Of a stretch of DNA of 35,832 nucleotides, positions 18,341 through 26,684 are shown one piece after another. The stretch's first letter is position 1. The number at the start of each line of letters is the position of its first letter. Both the position numbers and the translations under genes were made by a program. Source of the DNA: Cyclobacteriaceae bacterium (GTDB lineage Bacteria > Bacteroidota > Bacteroidia > Cytophagales > Cyclobacteriaceae); assembly GCA_012033595.1 (NCBI GenBank), contig JAAUQL010000064.1, forward strand, positions 1 to 35,832, read 5' to 3'. Under the pieces are notes generated by a model. It saw nothing but the letters and a program-made list of their open reading frames with translations. It was not told the origin of the DNA and searched no databases.

Positions 18341-19111
18341 TTATGCCGCAAGTTCCATCTCTTTCAGCTTTTGCGCAAGCTCCCTGGCATATTTGCTTTC
18401 TTCCACCACCTTACCGACCACAATGATCCCCGGGCCTTCAGTTCCTGATGCATGGAATTTGGACAAAATTTCCCCGGCGGTTCCGGTAATCAGCTTTTCG
18501 TTTGGACAAGTGGCATTTTGTACCACGGCCATGGGTTCGTCCGCACCCCTTGTCGATCGAATGAGCCCGGCAATTGTAGCTAGTTTTTTGGTGCCCATCA
18601 ATATCACTATGGTCGCGGACGACTGAGCCGCAAATTTCAGGTCATGGGTAAGTTGCCCATCTGCCGATGTGGCCGTTACCACCCAAAAGCTACGACTCAT
18701 ACCACGGGTAGTAAGGGGAATGCCCACCGATGCCGGGCCGGAGATTGCACTTGTTATCCCGGGGATTACTTCTACTGCTATGCCTTCAGCCATGGCTGCG
18801 GTCAACTCTTCGAAGCCCCGTCCAAAAACAAAAGGATCCCCGCCCTTGAGTCGGATCACAAGGTGATCTTTGGCATATTTGCCAATCAGGCTGTTGATGC
18901 CATGTTGCGCCATGCTGTGCATCCCGGCACGCTTTCCTACAAATATTTTTTTGCAATGACCGGCTGCGTAGGCCAGTATTTGTTCAGATACCAGCGCATC
19001 GTACAAAATAACCTCTGCCTTTTCTATGGCTTTCAGCCCTTTAATGGTCAATAGCTCAGGATCTCCGGGACCCGCACCTACTAATATCAATCCTTTCTCC
19101 ATGATTTTCAT
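18341..19111 (-). CDS. cobA: uroporphyrinogen-III C-methyltransferase
   Basis: This is the SAM-dependent methyltransferase that converts uroporphyrinogen III to precorrin-2, the first committed step to siroheme. At 256 residues it is a stand-alone SUMT rather than the longer CysG fusion. Motifs are LVGAGPGDPELLTIKG at the N-terminus, VRLKGGDPFVFGRG, PGITSAISGPASVGIPLT, and MGTKKLATIAGLI. The ATG at 19111 (MKIMEKG) is used; an ATG three codons later is possible. It is divergent from nirB, whose product needs siroheme, so shared control across the 110-base gap is plausible. The dehydrogenase/ferrochelatase that finishes siroheme is not in this window. Confidence 0.93.
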   Translation of the reverse strand: MKIMEKGLILVGAGPGDPELLTIKGLKAIEKAEVILYDALVSEQILAYAAGHCKKIFVGKRAGMHSMAQHGINSLIGKYAKDHLVIRLKGGDPFVFGRGFEELTAAMAEGIAVEVIPGITSAISGPASVGIPLTTRGMSRSFWVVTATSADGQLTHDLKFAAQSSATIVILMGTKKLATIAGLIRSTRGADEPMAVVQNATCPNEKLITGTAGEILSKFHASGTEGPGIIVVGKVVEESKYARELAQKLKEMELAA

Positions 19112-19120
19112 TTTTTTAAT

Positions 19121-19192
19121 TACGTAAATATACGTATTAAATAAGTAAAAATACTTGGATATAATGTTTTAATACGTACATTTACATAAGTA
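19121..19192. promoter_or_regulatory. cluster of TACGTA/TAAGTA words between cobA and nirB
   Basis: Within 72 bases there are three TACGTA words (19121, 19131, 19173), two TAAGTA words (19142, 19187) and one ATACTT (19151). The first pair forms TACGTA-AATA-TACGTA, and 19143-19156 is the inverted repeat AAGTA-AAAA-TACTT. Several are spaced 10-11 bases, about one helical turn. This is the only non-coding DNA between the divergent genes, so it must contain both promoters. The binding protein is unknown. Confidence 0.45.
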
Positions 19193-19221
19193 AATTTCAT
19201 AAAAACAATATAATCTGACTT

Positions 19222-21717
19222 ATGAAAAAGATCATTGTGATTGGAAATGGTATGGTGGGGTATAAGTTCTGCGAAAAAATACGTAAAACTTTCGATGCAT
19301 CCCGACTGTCGCTGACTGTGTATGGTGAGGAACCAAGACCCGCGTACGATCGGGTACACCTGAGTAATTATTTTTCCGGTGCTACCGCAGAAGATCTGCT
19401 ACTGGCCCCACGGTCGTGGTACGAAGATAACGATATTAATTTGCTCACGGGCGAGCTTGTTACCGCCATAGACCGCGAAAACAGGCAAATATACACGCAC
19501 AAAGGCAAAAGAGAAAGCTATGATTATCTGGTGCTGGCAACTGGATCCAGTGCATTTGTGCCCCCGATCAGGGGAGTGGAACGCCATGGGGTATTTGTGT
19601 ATCGTACCATAGAAGACCTGAACCAAATTCTTACCTATGGCAAAAAAATAAAGAAAGCAGCGGTGCTTGGGGGTGGCCTTTTGGGCCTTGAAGCAGCCAA
19701 AGCCTTGCTGGATATGTCCCTTGAAACCTACGTAGTGGAGTTTGCAGATCGGCTGATGCCCCGCCAGCTCGACGATGCCGCCTCAGATATACTACGTATG
19801 AAACTCACCACTCTGGGGGTAAACATACTGCTGGGTAAAGCCACCAAAGAGATAAAAGGAAATGGCAAACTCGATGGGCTCGAATTTGCCGATGGCACTC
19901 ACCTCGATGTGGAAATGCTGGTGATCTCTACCGGCATTCGACCCCGCGATGAGCTGGCCAAAGCAGCCAATCTGACCATACACGAACGAGGCGGCGTGCT
20001 TGTAAACGAACAGCTACAGACTTCTGACACACACATTTATGCCATTGGTGAAGTGGCATGCTACCAAAACATGATCTATGGCCTGGTGGCCCCCGGCAAC
20101 GAAATGGCAGAGGTGGCTATTGATCAAATGATGGGTGCTAAAGAACGGATTTTTAAGGGATTTGACATGTCCACAAAACTTAAGCTGATTGGTGTGGATG
20201 TGGGCTGTTTTGGCGACCCTTTCGGCAGCAGCGATGCGGTAAAACCATTAGTTTATAAAAATGAAAACACGGGCATTTATCGCAGACTCAATGTGACTGC
20301 TGATGGCAAATACCTGACCGGTGGCATTCTCATAGGAGACGCCGATGACTACAACATTCTGCACCAAATGGTGCAAAACAAAATGAAATTGACTGTGGCG
20401 CCGGAGGCACTGCTGGTGAAAACCTCAGCAAAAGAGGAGGGAGGGGCTCCTGGTGTGGAGAGCCTACCGGATGAAGCAGTCATTTGCTCTTGCGAAAATG
20501 TGACCAAAGGACAGATTCAGGACATGGTTCGGGCAAATGAAAACTGCACCATCAACGATATCAAAGCGCAAACCGGAGCCTGTACCGGCTGTGGTGGCTG
20601 CACGCCCATGGTCAGCGATCTGATGAAAGCAAGCCTGAAATCAATGGGCAAGCTGGTGAAAAACAACCTTTGCGAGCATTTTGACTATAGCAGACAAGAA
20701 CTGTACGACCTCATCAAGATCAATGATATCAGGTCTTTCAGCACATTGATCAAAACTAATGGAAAGGGGCATGGATGTGAGGTATGCAAGCCGGTGGTGG
20801 CGTCACTTTTTGCAAGCATCTACAACGAACCCGCTATCGTTCATGATACCATCCAGGATACCAACGACCGGTTTCTGGCCAATATACAGCGCGGAGGCAC
20901 TTACTCTGTGGTACCTCGTATCCCAGGGGGCGAAATTACACCGGACAAGCTGCTGGCCATTGGCAGTGTGGCCAAAAAATATGGCCTTTATACCAAAATT
21001 ACCGGCGGGCAGCGAATCGATTTGTTTGGCGCCCTGCTCCACCAGCTACCTGATATTTGGGAAGAATTGATAGAAGCCGGCTTTGAAAGCGGCCATGCGT
21101 ACGCAAAGTCTCTGCGAACGGTCAAAAGCTGCGTAGGTTCCACCTGGTGCCGCTATGGCGTGCAAGATTCCGTTTCATTTGCCATCAGGGTGGAGGAGCG
21201 CTACAAAGGGCTGCGGTCACCACACAAACTAAAAGGCGGCGTGTCGGGCTGCATCCGCGAATGTGCTGAGGCCCAATCAAAAGATTTTGGCATTATTGCC
21301 ACCGAAAAGGGATGGAACGTGTATGTCTGTGGCAATGGCGGATCGCGCCCTCAGCATGCCTGTCTGCTGGCCACCGATGTAGATGCTGAAACCTGCATCA
21401 GGTTGATCGACCGTTTTTTAATGTATTATATCAAAACGGCTGCACCACTTACCCGCACGGCTACCTGGCTCAATAAGTTGGATGGCGGCATAGAATACCT
21501 GAAGGAGGTAGTGGTTAAGGATTCGCTGGGCTTGGCCGATACCCTGGAGAAAGAAATGCAAGGCCTGCTCGAAAACTACGAGTGTGAATGGAAACGCGCC
21601 ATCAGCGACCCCGACTTGCGAAGCAAATTTGCCCACTTTGTCAATAGCACTGAAGAAGATGCTTCATTAAGCTTTGTTGATTTAAGGGGGCAGAAAATGC
21701 CCGCGGCATGGGGGTAG
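19222..21717 (+). CDS. nirB: nitrite reductase [NAD(P)H] large subunit NirB
   Basis: NirB reduces nitrite to ammonium in the cytoplasm with NAD(P)H. The 831 residues hold the whole family architecture: an FAD/NAD(P)H-binding module (IVIGNGMVGYKFCEKI at the N-terminus, KAAVLGGGLLGLEAAKAL, IYAIGEVACY), a BFD-type iron-sulfur segment (ICSCENVTKGQI, then TGACTGCGGCTP), ferredoxin-like halves, and the siroheme/4Fe-4S domain with CVGSTWCRYG and GGVSGCIRECAEAQ supplying four cysteines. The start is ATG 19222. nirD follows after 148 bases on the same strand and cobA is divergent, consistent with nitrite assimilation. No nitrate reductase or nitrite transporter is present here. Confidence 0.96.
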   Translation: MKKIIVIGNGMVGYKFCEKIRKTFDASRLSLTVYGEEPRPAYDRVHLSNYFSGATAEDLLLAPRSWYEDNDINLLTGELVTAIDRENRQIYTHKGKRESYDYLVLATGSSAFVPPIRGVERHGVFVYRTIEDLNQILTYGKKIKKAAVLGGGLLGLEAAKALLDMSLETYVVEFADRLMPRQLDDAASDILRMKLTTLGVNILLGKATKEIKGNGKLDGLEFADGTHLDVEMLVISTGIRPRDELAKAANLTIHERGGVLVNEQLQTSDTHIYAIGEVACYQNMIYGLVAPGNEMAEVAIDQMMGAKERIFKGFDMSTKLKLIGVDVGCFGDPFGSSDAVKPLVYKNENTGIYRRLNVTADGKYLTGGILIGDADDYNILHQMVQNKMKLTVAPEALLVKTSAKEEGGAPGVESLPDEAVICSCENVTKGQIQDMVRANENCTINDIKAQTGACTGCGGCTPMVSDLMKASLKSMGKLVKNNLCEHFDYSRQELYDLIKINDIRSFSTLIKTNGKGHGCEVCKPVVASLFASIYNEPAIVHDTIQDTNDRFLANIQRGGTYSVVPRIPGGEITPDKLLAIGSVAKKYGLYTKITGGQRIDLFGALLHQLPDIWEELIEAGFESGHAYAKSLRTVKSCVGSTWCRYGVQDSVSFAIRVEERYKGLRSPHKLKGGVSGCIRECAEAQSKDFGIIATEKGWNVYVCGNGGSRPQHACLLATDVDAETCIRLIDRFLMYYIKTAAPLTRTATWLNKLDGGIEYLKEVVVKDSLGLADTLEKEMQGLLENYECEWKRAISDPDLRSKFAHFVNSTEEDASLSFVDLRGQKMPAAWG

Positions 21718-21827
21718 TTGGGGGTTGATGGTTGTTGGTGGATAGTTGATAGTTGGAGAAAGCTATAAGCTATAAGCAGGACGAAAAAAGGTCACTATTC
21801 CCAACCTGAGGCTTGCGGCTTAAAGCT
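21717..21827. repeat. degenerate direct repeats and imperfect inverted repeat between nirB and nirD
   Basis: Right after the nirB stop come repeated words such as GGTTGATGGTTGTTGG and GATAGTTGATAGTTGG. Then AGCTATAAGCTATAAGCAGG (21761-21780) is mirrored imperfectly by CCTGAGGCTTGCGGCTTAAA and following bases (21805-21827): the arms agree at 13 of 17 aligned positions plus the inner AGG/CCT, with a three-base bulge. The transcript could fold into a long hairpin. This looks like an intergenic repeat element; copies elsewhere would confirm it. Confidence 0.45.
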
Positions 21828-21864
21828 GCTGTCTAAATGAAAGTTAATTATAACACAAAAAAGC

Positions 21865-22248
21865 ATGGTAGAAATATTGAATAGTTTGAAAAGCCATCAA
21901 GTGTTGGCGGAGGAGGTAAAAGTGTGGTACAAAGCAGCGCCTGTAGATCGTTTTCCTATAGATGGTGGCGCGTGTGTAAAATACAAAGATTTGCAAATCG
22001 CTGTATTCAATTTCGACTCAGGAAAAGAGTGGTATGCTTGCCAAAACCTTTGTCCGCACAAGATGCAAATGATCTTGTCGAGGGGTCTTACGGGATCTTG
22101 TGGCGAAGAGCCCAAAGTGGCATGCCCCTATCACAAGCGTACTTTTTCGCTCAAATCAGGCGAATGCCTCAATGCCGACGAAGAAAGAATACTTACTTTT
22201 CCCGTGAAGGTAGAGGCCAACCACGTTTATATTGGATTTTCCAGGTAA
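21865..22248 (+). CDS. nirD: nitrite reductase small subunit NirD, Rieske-type
   Basis: This 127-residue protein is the small subunit partner of NirB, with a Rieske-like fold. Both halves of a classical Rieske ligand set are present: CPH at residues 63-65 and CPYH at 87-90. Some NirD proteins, including that of E. coli, lack these, so this one probably binds a [2Fe-2S] cluster and passes electrons. It follows nirB in the same direction. The ATG at 21865 has no clear ribosome-binding site. Confidence 0.93.
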   Translation: MVEILNSLKSHQVLAEEVKVWYKAAPVDRFPIDGGACVKYKDLQIAVFNFDSGKEWYACQNLCPHKMQMILSRGLTGSCGEEPKVACPYHKRTFSLKSGECLNADEERILTFPVKVEANHVYIGFSR

Positions 22249-22334
22249 AAGAATAGGGATTCGTTTTTTCTTTGAATGCAGTACATGCCGGCCATTCAGG
22301 CATTTCTTTGGCCTGGTCATGCAGCACTTAGCCC

Positions 22335-23627
22335 TCAGTCATCGATCGCCTGTCCGACCAACTGCTTAAATTTCCACCCGCTTGGGTCGCCTGCCACGCC
22401 CTGAGTTTGTTTCATGATAATGCCAATCACCTGCTCCTGGGGATCGGCAAAATATTGTGTGTTGAAGTATCCGCCCCATTCAAAGGTGCCGGTACTTCCT
22501 TTGCCGCCAAGGCCCTGGCCATGTGGGGTAGTTACCCCAAAGGCAAGTCCATAGTAGCTGTCGGTACCACCATAAAACAAATCGCCTGTTTGGTTGGCCA
22601 TGATGGCCTGCACCGTGGTACGGCTCAGCAGCCTGATGCCATTGTATTCACCTCCATTCAGGTACATTTGCAGAAAAACGGCATAATCTTTTGCAGTACT
22701 GGACAATCCTCCTCCTCCCGAAAAATATGTCCGTGCGCCTGTCACAGGATATTCAGGGTCGTAAAAAGTGGCTGGTAATTTCTCCCATTTTCCATTTGTT
22801 TTTCTTTGCACACTCACCAGGCGATCTGCTTTTGATTTGGGCAAATAAAACCAGGTGTCGTCCATGCCCAGGGGATTGAAAATCCTTTTTCTCAAAAACT
22901 CGTCGAAAGGCATACCAGATACTATTTCCACGAAATATCCCAATACATCTAATCCAAGGCTATAGGTATATTTTTCGCCGGGTGGGTGGTGCAGTGGCAA
23001 TCTGGCAAGCTTTTTTACCATTTCATCCAGGCTAACGCTTTCGGTAGTAAAGGCCGAGATGATCCCGGCTTTTTGATGGATCATTTTCATGCGTTCGTCG
23101 CCGTCGATATCGCCATATCCGATGCCTGAGGTGTGCGTGAGCAGATGCCTGATGGTGATTTCCTTATTGGCAGCCACGGTGGTATAGCTGGTGTCGGCAT
23201 AGTGAAATGATTTTAACACCTGAGGGTTTTTGAATTCAGGGATGTACTTGGAAATGGGGTCGTCCAGATGAAAACGACCCTCTTCCCACAGCATCATTAC
23301 CGCGGTGGAGGTGATTGCCTTGGTTTGGGAAGCGATGCGAAAAATGGCATCTTTTTTTAGGGGTTCACCCACAGCATGGTCTGCATGTCCGTAGGCTTCG
23401 TGCAGCACGATTTTACCTTTGCGCGCCACCAAAACTACCATACCGGGAAGCAGGTCACTTTGCACAGCATCCTTGCACATGGTTTCAATCCGGCTGAGTC
23501 GCTCCGAAGACATGCCGACACTTTCGGGCGTGGCAGGGACAAGTGGCGCGGATTTTTGAATCGATTTGGTCTGGGCAGTGGCACTTATTGCCAGTGCGAT
23601 TAAAAAGATGGTGATCAGGTGTTTCAT
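22335..23627 (-). CDS. exported serine hydrolase of the beta-lactamase (class C/EstB) family
   Basis: The protein of 430 residues begins with a signal peptide (hydrophobic LITIFLIALAISATAQ). It then shows the serine hydrolase set: SxxK as SQTK in IFRIASQTKAITSTAVMM, a YSL tyrosine motif in GEKYTYSLGLDVLG, and the C-terminal GGKGSTGTFEWGG in place of KTG. This fits periplasmic esterases/D-aminopeptidase-like members of the beta-lactamase family more than true AmpC. The substrate cannot be predicted, and resistance should not be inferred. It converges with nirD and stands as a single gene. Confidence 0.85.
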   Translation of the reverse strand: MKHLITIFLIALAISATAQTKSIQKSAPLVPATPESVGMSSERLSRIETMCKDAVQSDLLPGMVVLVARKGKIVLHEAYGHADHAVGEPLKKDAIFRIASQTKAITSTAVMMLWEEGRFHLDDPISKYIPEFKNPQVLKSFHYADTSYTTVAANKEITIRHLLTHTSGIGYGDIDGDERMKMIHQKAGIISAFTTESVSLDEMVKKLARLPLHHPPGEKYTYSLGLDVLGYFVEIVSGMPFDEFLRKRIFNPLGMDDTWFYLPKSKADRLVSVQRKTNGKWEKLPATFYDPEYPVTGARTYFSGGGGLSSTAKDYAVFLQMYLNGGEYNGIRLLSRTTVQAIMANQTGDLFYGGTDSYYGLAFGVTTPHGQGLGGKGSTGTFEWGGYFNTQYFADPQEQVIGIIMKQTQGVAGDPSGWKFKQLVGQAIDD

Positions 23628-23767
23628 GTTTTAGCGATTTGCGCCTCAAAGTAGGGATTTTATCTTATGCGACATATTGGATAGGGCGAAAAGATACTGG
23701 AAAACCGAAAAATAGAAGACGGAGGTGAGGCAATGGGGTTATCCACCATACAGAAGCGCCATAAGTG

Positions 23768-23789
23768 TTGATTAAAGTGCGTTTATCAA
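23768..23789. repeat. small hairpin between hydrolase and isomerase genes
   Basis: TTGATTAAA, five bases, then TTTATCAA gives an eight-pair stem with one bulged base. It lies in the 214-base gap between two minus-strand genes, 53 bp beyond the isomerase stop. There is no T run on the minus strand, so a terminator role is uncertain. Confidence 0.3.
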
Positions 23790-23841
23790 AAATGAGGAAA
23801 GGTGATGAAAAATGTCCAGAAAAATCATTCTTCAACACAAT

Positions 23842-24570
23842 CTATTTACCATATTGAGGCAGACAAGCTTGCCGGTCGGCCAGACAAATGACATTTGGAT
23901 GAAGCCAAAGCATAGACGCAGGCAAATTGGTGCTGATGCGCCTGTTGAAAAGTGCTCTGGTGATCTTGGCTTTTTGACTGCCACTGATCAGCAATATTAT
24001 TTTTTTTGATTTCATAATGTCGACCATGCCAAGGGTGAAGCCATAAGTGGGTTTCTGCTCCATGCCTGCAATCATGTCGTGTTGCAGGGTGGAGGTTGCA
24101 AGTTTGGCTACGTGGCAGCCGGCTTTTAGCGACCTGGCCGGTTCATTGAGTGCCAAATGGCCGTTTCGGCCAAGGCCAAGTACACACAGGTCTATGGAGC
24201 CCTGCTCCTCGAGCAGATGCTGCATCCGGTCACATTCGGCATCCGGGTTTTGAGCCATGCTATTGAAAGAAAGATATCTGTCGGAGTCTATGTGCAGTGG
24301 CCCGATCACATGTTTTTGCAGGTAAGATTCACACATCATCGGATGGTCCATGGCCACATTGCCCCATTCATCCAGTTTAATGATTCTTAGCTGGTCAAAA
24401 AGTCCGGGGTCTGCGGTATATTCTCGGGTCAGCATGTGGTAGGTGCCGGTAGGCGACTGACCCGTTGCCAAACAAAGCAGGCTGTTTTTTTTCGTTAGAA
24501 GCTGACCCAGTATAATGTTGGTAGCCGCCAGACTGATATCTTCGGTATTTTCACAAAAAACAATCTGCAT
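23842..24570 (-). CDS. galactosamine/glucosamine-6-phosphate isomerase family protein (NagB-like)
   Basis: The 242-residue protein belongs to the NagB/6-phosphogluconolactonase superfamily. It has a phosphate loop in LCLATGQSPTGTYHML, the catalytic-region aspartate in IIKLDEWGN, and GLGRNGHLALNEP, the counterpart of NagB's GxGxxGHxxxNEP. The LDEWGN form resembles galactosamine-6-phosphate isomerases more than classic NagB, which has LDEY. It would convert an amino-sugar phosphate to a ketohexose phosphate and ammonia, but specificity is uncertain. Neighbours do not form an obvious amino-sugar operon; a GH9 hydrolase gene is divergent. Confidence 0.8.
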   Translation of the reverse strand: MQIVFCENTEDISLAATNIILGQLLTKKNSLLCLATGQSPTGTYHMLTREYTADPGLFDQLRIIKLDEWGNVAMDHPMMCESYLQKHVIGPLHIDSDRYLSFNSMAQNPDAECDRMQHLLEEQGSIDLCVLGLGRNGHLALNEPARSLKAGCHVAKLATSTLQHDMIAGMEQKPTYGFTLGMVDIMKSKKIILLISGSQKAKITRALFNRRISTNLPASMLWLHPNVICLADRQACLPQYGK

Positions 24571-24599
24571 AGGCTATTTTTTAGCTTTAGATTTTTTTT

Positions 24600-24607
24600 C
24601 AAAGGTA
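24600..24607 (-). promoter_or_regulatory. candidate -7 element for the isomerase gene
   Basis: The minus strand reads TACCTTTG, a match to Bacteroidetes TAnnTTTG, 30 bases before the ATG at 24570. I see no convincing -33 TTTG at the proper distance. Confidence 0.35.
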
Positions 24608-24765
24608 TCTGCACAATCAAGGAAGTGCCATCGTTCCGGGGCATTGCTTTGGTCAGAAATATAATTATCATTTGTGTTTTGTCTGAAACAATTGGGAATA
24701 AAGATTATAACTCCACCGCTATTTTTGTGGGACAGATAGAATTGGTATGCTCGAAGCAATGTTAA

Positions 24766-24790
24766 TAGTGTATTTTTTACACTAAATTTG
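24766..24790 (+). promoter_or_regulatory. palindromic operator candidate overlapping GH9 promoter
   Basis: TAGTGTA (24766-24772) and TACACTA (24778-24784) are a perfect 7-bp inverted repeat with a five-T spacer. Its last two bases overlap TAAATTTG (24783-24790), a match to the -7 word TAnnTTTG, 50 bases before the GH9 ATG. A dimeric regulator bound here would block the promoter. The -33 element is not obvious. The rest of the 270-base gap shows nothing else I can support. Confidence 0.45.
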
Positions 24791-24840
24791 TTTTTTGAGA
24801 TATCAGGATGGGGCATTAGGCTTTGAAAAGAGTATTTTTT

Positions 24841-26571
24841 ATGAAAAATGGCAACATGAAATTCTTCTATTTTTTATTTATCGCACTTATGGGTTGGAGC
24901 GCCTGTGGATCCGAAACAGGAAATACGCCAAAACTGAGTGAAAATATCAGAATTAACCAGTTAGGATATTTTACTTCCGGCCCGAAAGTTTTTGTCGTCG
25001 CCGATTTGCAAGCGACTTCTTTTGAAGTACTGGATACTGCAAATAATGTGGTTTTTGAAGATCAGCTAGCACAAAAAGGAACCTGGGACAAGTCTGGTGA
25101 AGTTATAGCTATTGGGGATTTTAGCAAATTAACCCGGGAGGGCAACTTTGTCATCAGGCTCGAAACGGGCGAGGTTTCATATCCTTTCGCTATTGGAAAT
25201 GATATATATAGTGAACTCAGTAAAGCAGCCGTCAAATCATATTATCTCCACAGGATATCGATGCCTATTGAGGAGCAATATGCTGGAATTTACCATCGCC
25301 CTGTCGGGCATAAAGACATCAAAATACCATTCCATCTGTCAACCGGAAAAATCAGCGGTTTCCTGGACACCCCGGGCGGTTGGTACGATGCCGGCGACTA
25401 TGGCAAATACATCATCAATGCCGGTGTATCGGTAGGCATGATGCTCGCCATGCATGAGCAATATCCGGACGCCTATCCTGATGGCAGTCTTCATACTACT
25501 GAGAGTGGCAATGGTGTTTCTGACCTGCTGGATGAGTTGCGCTACGAGATAGAGTGGATGCTCACCATGCAAGACGATGATGGAGGCGTATTTGTGAAAG
25601 TGACCACGTTTGAGTTTGGTGGCATGGTGATGCCGGAGGTCGATACCGCACAACGCTATGTTATTGGCAAATCAACGGCGGCTGCGCTACATCTGGCAGC
25701 AGTAGGTGCTATGGCTGCACGAGCCTATGCCACATCTGACGATGCCTTTGCCCAAAAATGCCAGCAAGCCGCCATCAAAGCCTGGCAATGGGCGGTACAA
25801 AACCCCGAAGTGTATTATGACAAAAATCCGGATGATGTGAAAACAGGCGCCTACAACGACGTGATCCTGGACGAGGAATTTTTCTGGGCTGCTGCCGAAC
25901 TGTACATCACCACCGAAGCGTCTGAGTATTTTGAAAACATACAATTGAAGCTTGGAGATATTGCGTTTAGGTTGGAAGAAAACTGGCGAAACTATGTGGA
26001 TAATATAGGGTATTATTCATTGCTCGGACCGGCAAGCCCCCTGACCACTGAACAAAAAAAGCTGGTGGCCGATGGGCTTTTGCATCTGGCGCAACAACTT
26101 GCTGAGAAGCATCGGTCTATTCCCTATCAGATTCCTGTTGATCACTTTGTGTGGGGTTCCAACAGTGATGTGTTGGATGCAGCCATGATATTTGCCAATG
26201 CCTACGAAGTGAGCAAAGATCAAATGTATATGGATATGGCGGTGGAAAGCTTCGATTATATTATGGGCAAGAATGCAACAGCTTATTCATTCGTTACAGG
26301 GTTTGGAGAAAAATCACCGATGCACATTCATCATCGTCCTTCTGAGGCCGATGGCATAGTTGCTCCTTATCCCGGATTTGTAGTCGGCGGCCCTAATGTG
26401 CATATGCAGGATAAAGTCTTTGTCGAGTCCAATGGTCAATCATACCCTTCTGCTTTGCCGGCCAAAGCCTACATCGACGCCGTACCTTCCTTCGCATCCA
26501 ACGAAGTGTGCATCAATTGGAATGCGCCTGCGGTTTATATGCTCGGTTTTTTTGATCATCACTTCCACTGA
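24841..26571 (+). CDS. glycoside hydrolase family 9 lipoprotein
   Basis: This is an exported beta-glucan hydrolase of family GH9 (endoglucanase/cellodextrinase type). From ATG 24841 it has 576 residues. A lipoprotein-like signal ends at GWSAC with Cys22. An Ig-like CelD_N domain follows (IRINQLGYFTSGPKVFVV), then the alpha-barrel catalytic domain: GGWYDAGDYGKYI near residue 179 with the catalytic aspartates, HHRPSEADG near 496, and NEVCINWNAPAVYML near 553 with the acid glutamate. The frame is open from a TTG at 24823, and an ATG at 24856 would give a shorter signal. Lipidation suggests display at the cell surface. No SusCD pair or other glycosidase is adjacent, so it is not in a clear utilization locus. 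Confidence 0.92.
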   Translation: MKNGNMKFFYFLFIALMGWSACGSETGNTPKLSENIRINQLGYFTSGPKVFVVADLQATSFEVLDTANNVVFEDQLAQKGTWDKSGEVIAIGDFSKLTREGNFVIRLETGEVSYPFAIGNDIYSELSKAAVKSYYLHRISMPIEEQYAGIYHRPVGHKDIKIPFHLSTGKISGFLDTPGGWYDAGDYGKYIINAGVSVGMMLAMHEQYPDAYPDGSLHTTESGNGVSDLLDELRYEIEWMLTMQDDDGGVFVKVTTFEFGGMVMPEVDTAQRYVIGKSTAAALHLAAVGAMAARAYATSDDAFAQKCQQAAIKAWQWAVQNPEVYYDKNPDDVKTGAYNDVILDEEFFWAAAELYITTEASEYFENIQLKLGDIAFRLEENWRNYVDNIGYYSLLGPASPLTTEQKKLVADGLLHLAQQLAEKHRSIPYQIPVDHFVWGSNSDVLDAAMIFANAYEVSKDQMYMDMAVESFDYIMGKNATAYSFVTGFGEKSPMHIHHRPSEADGIVAPYPGFVVGGPNVHMQDKVFVESNGQSYPSALPAKAYIDAVPSFASNEVCINWNAPAVYMLGFFDHHFH

Positions 26572-26684
26572 GTTACTGGCCTCAGACCGGCGTGATCTAT
26601 GCTTTGCAAATTCAAAAGATATCTTCCATAGCCCTTTGGTTCGAACGGAGCTATCCCTTCATATGTGCACGATGGGTAGCTCAA

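Noticed and set aside
19141-19192. NarL heptamers: ATAAGTA is TACTTAT on the other strand and fits TACYYMT
   Set aside because: The order and spacing do not give a 7-2-7 site, and NarL control is not established in this phylum.
23768-23789. FNR/CRP-like TTGAT...ATCAA pair
   Set aside because: The half-sites are 12 bases apart instead of the usual four, and no promoter word lies nearby; listed only as a hairpin.
24574-24816. 80-codon open frame on the minus strand just before the isomerase gene
   Set aside because: No family-like pattern, basic low-complexity end, and it covers the two candidate promoters; most likely chance.
26629-26660. tRNA-like T-loop word GGTTCGAAC
   Set aside because: The flanking bases do not pair as a T arm and no acceptor, D or anticodon arms are present.
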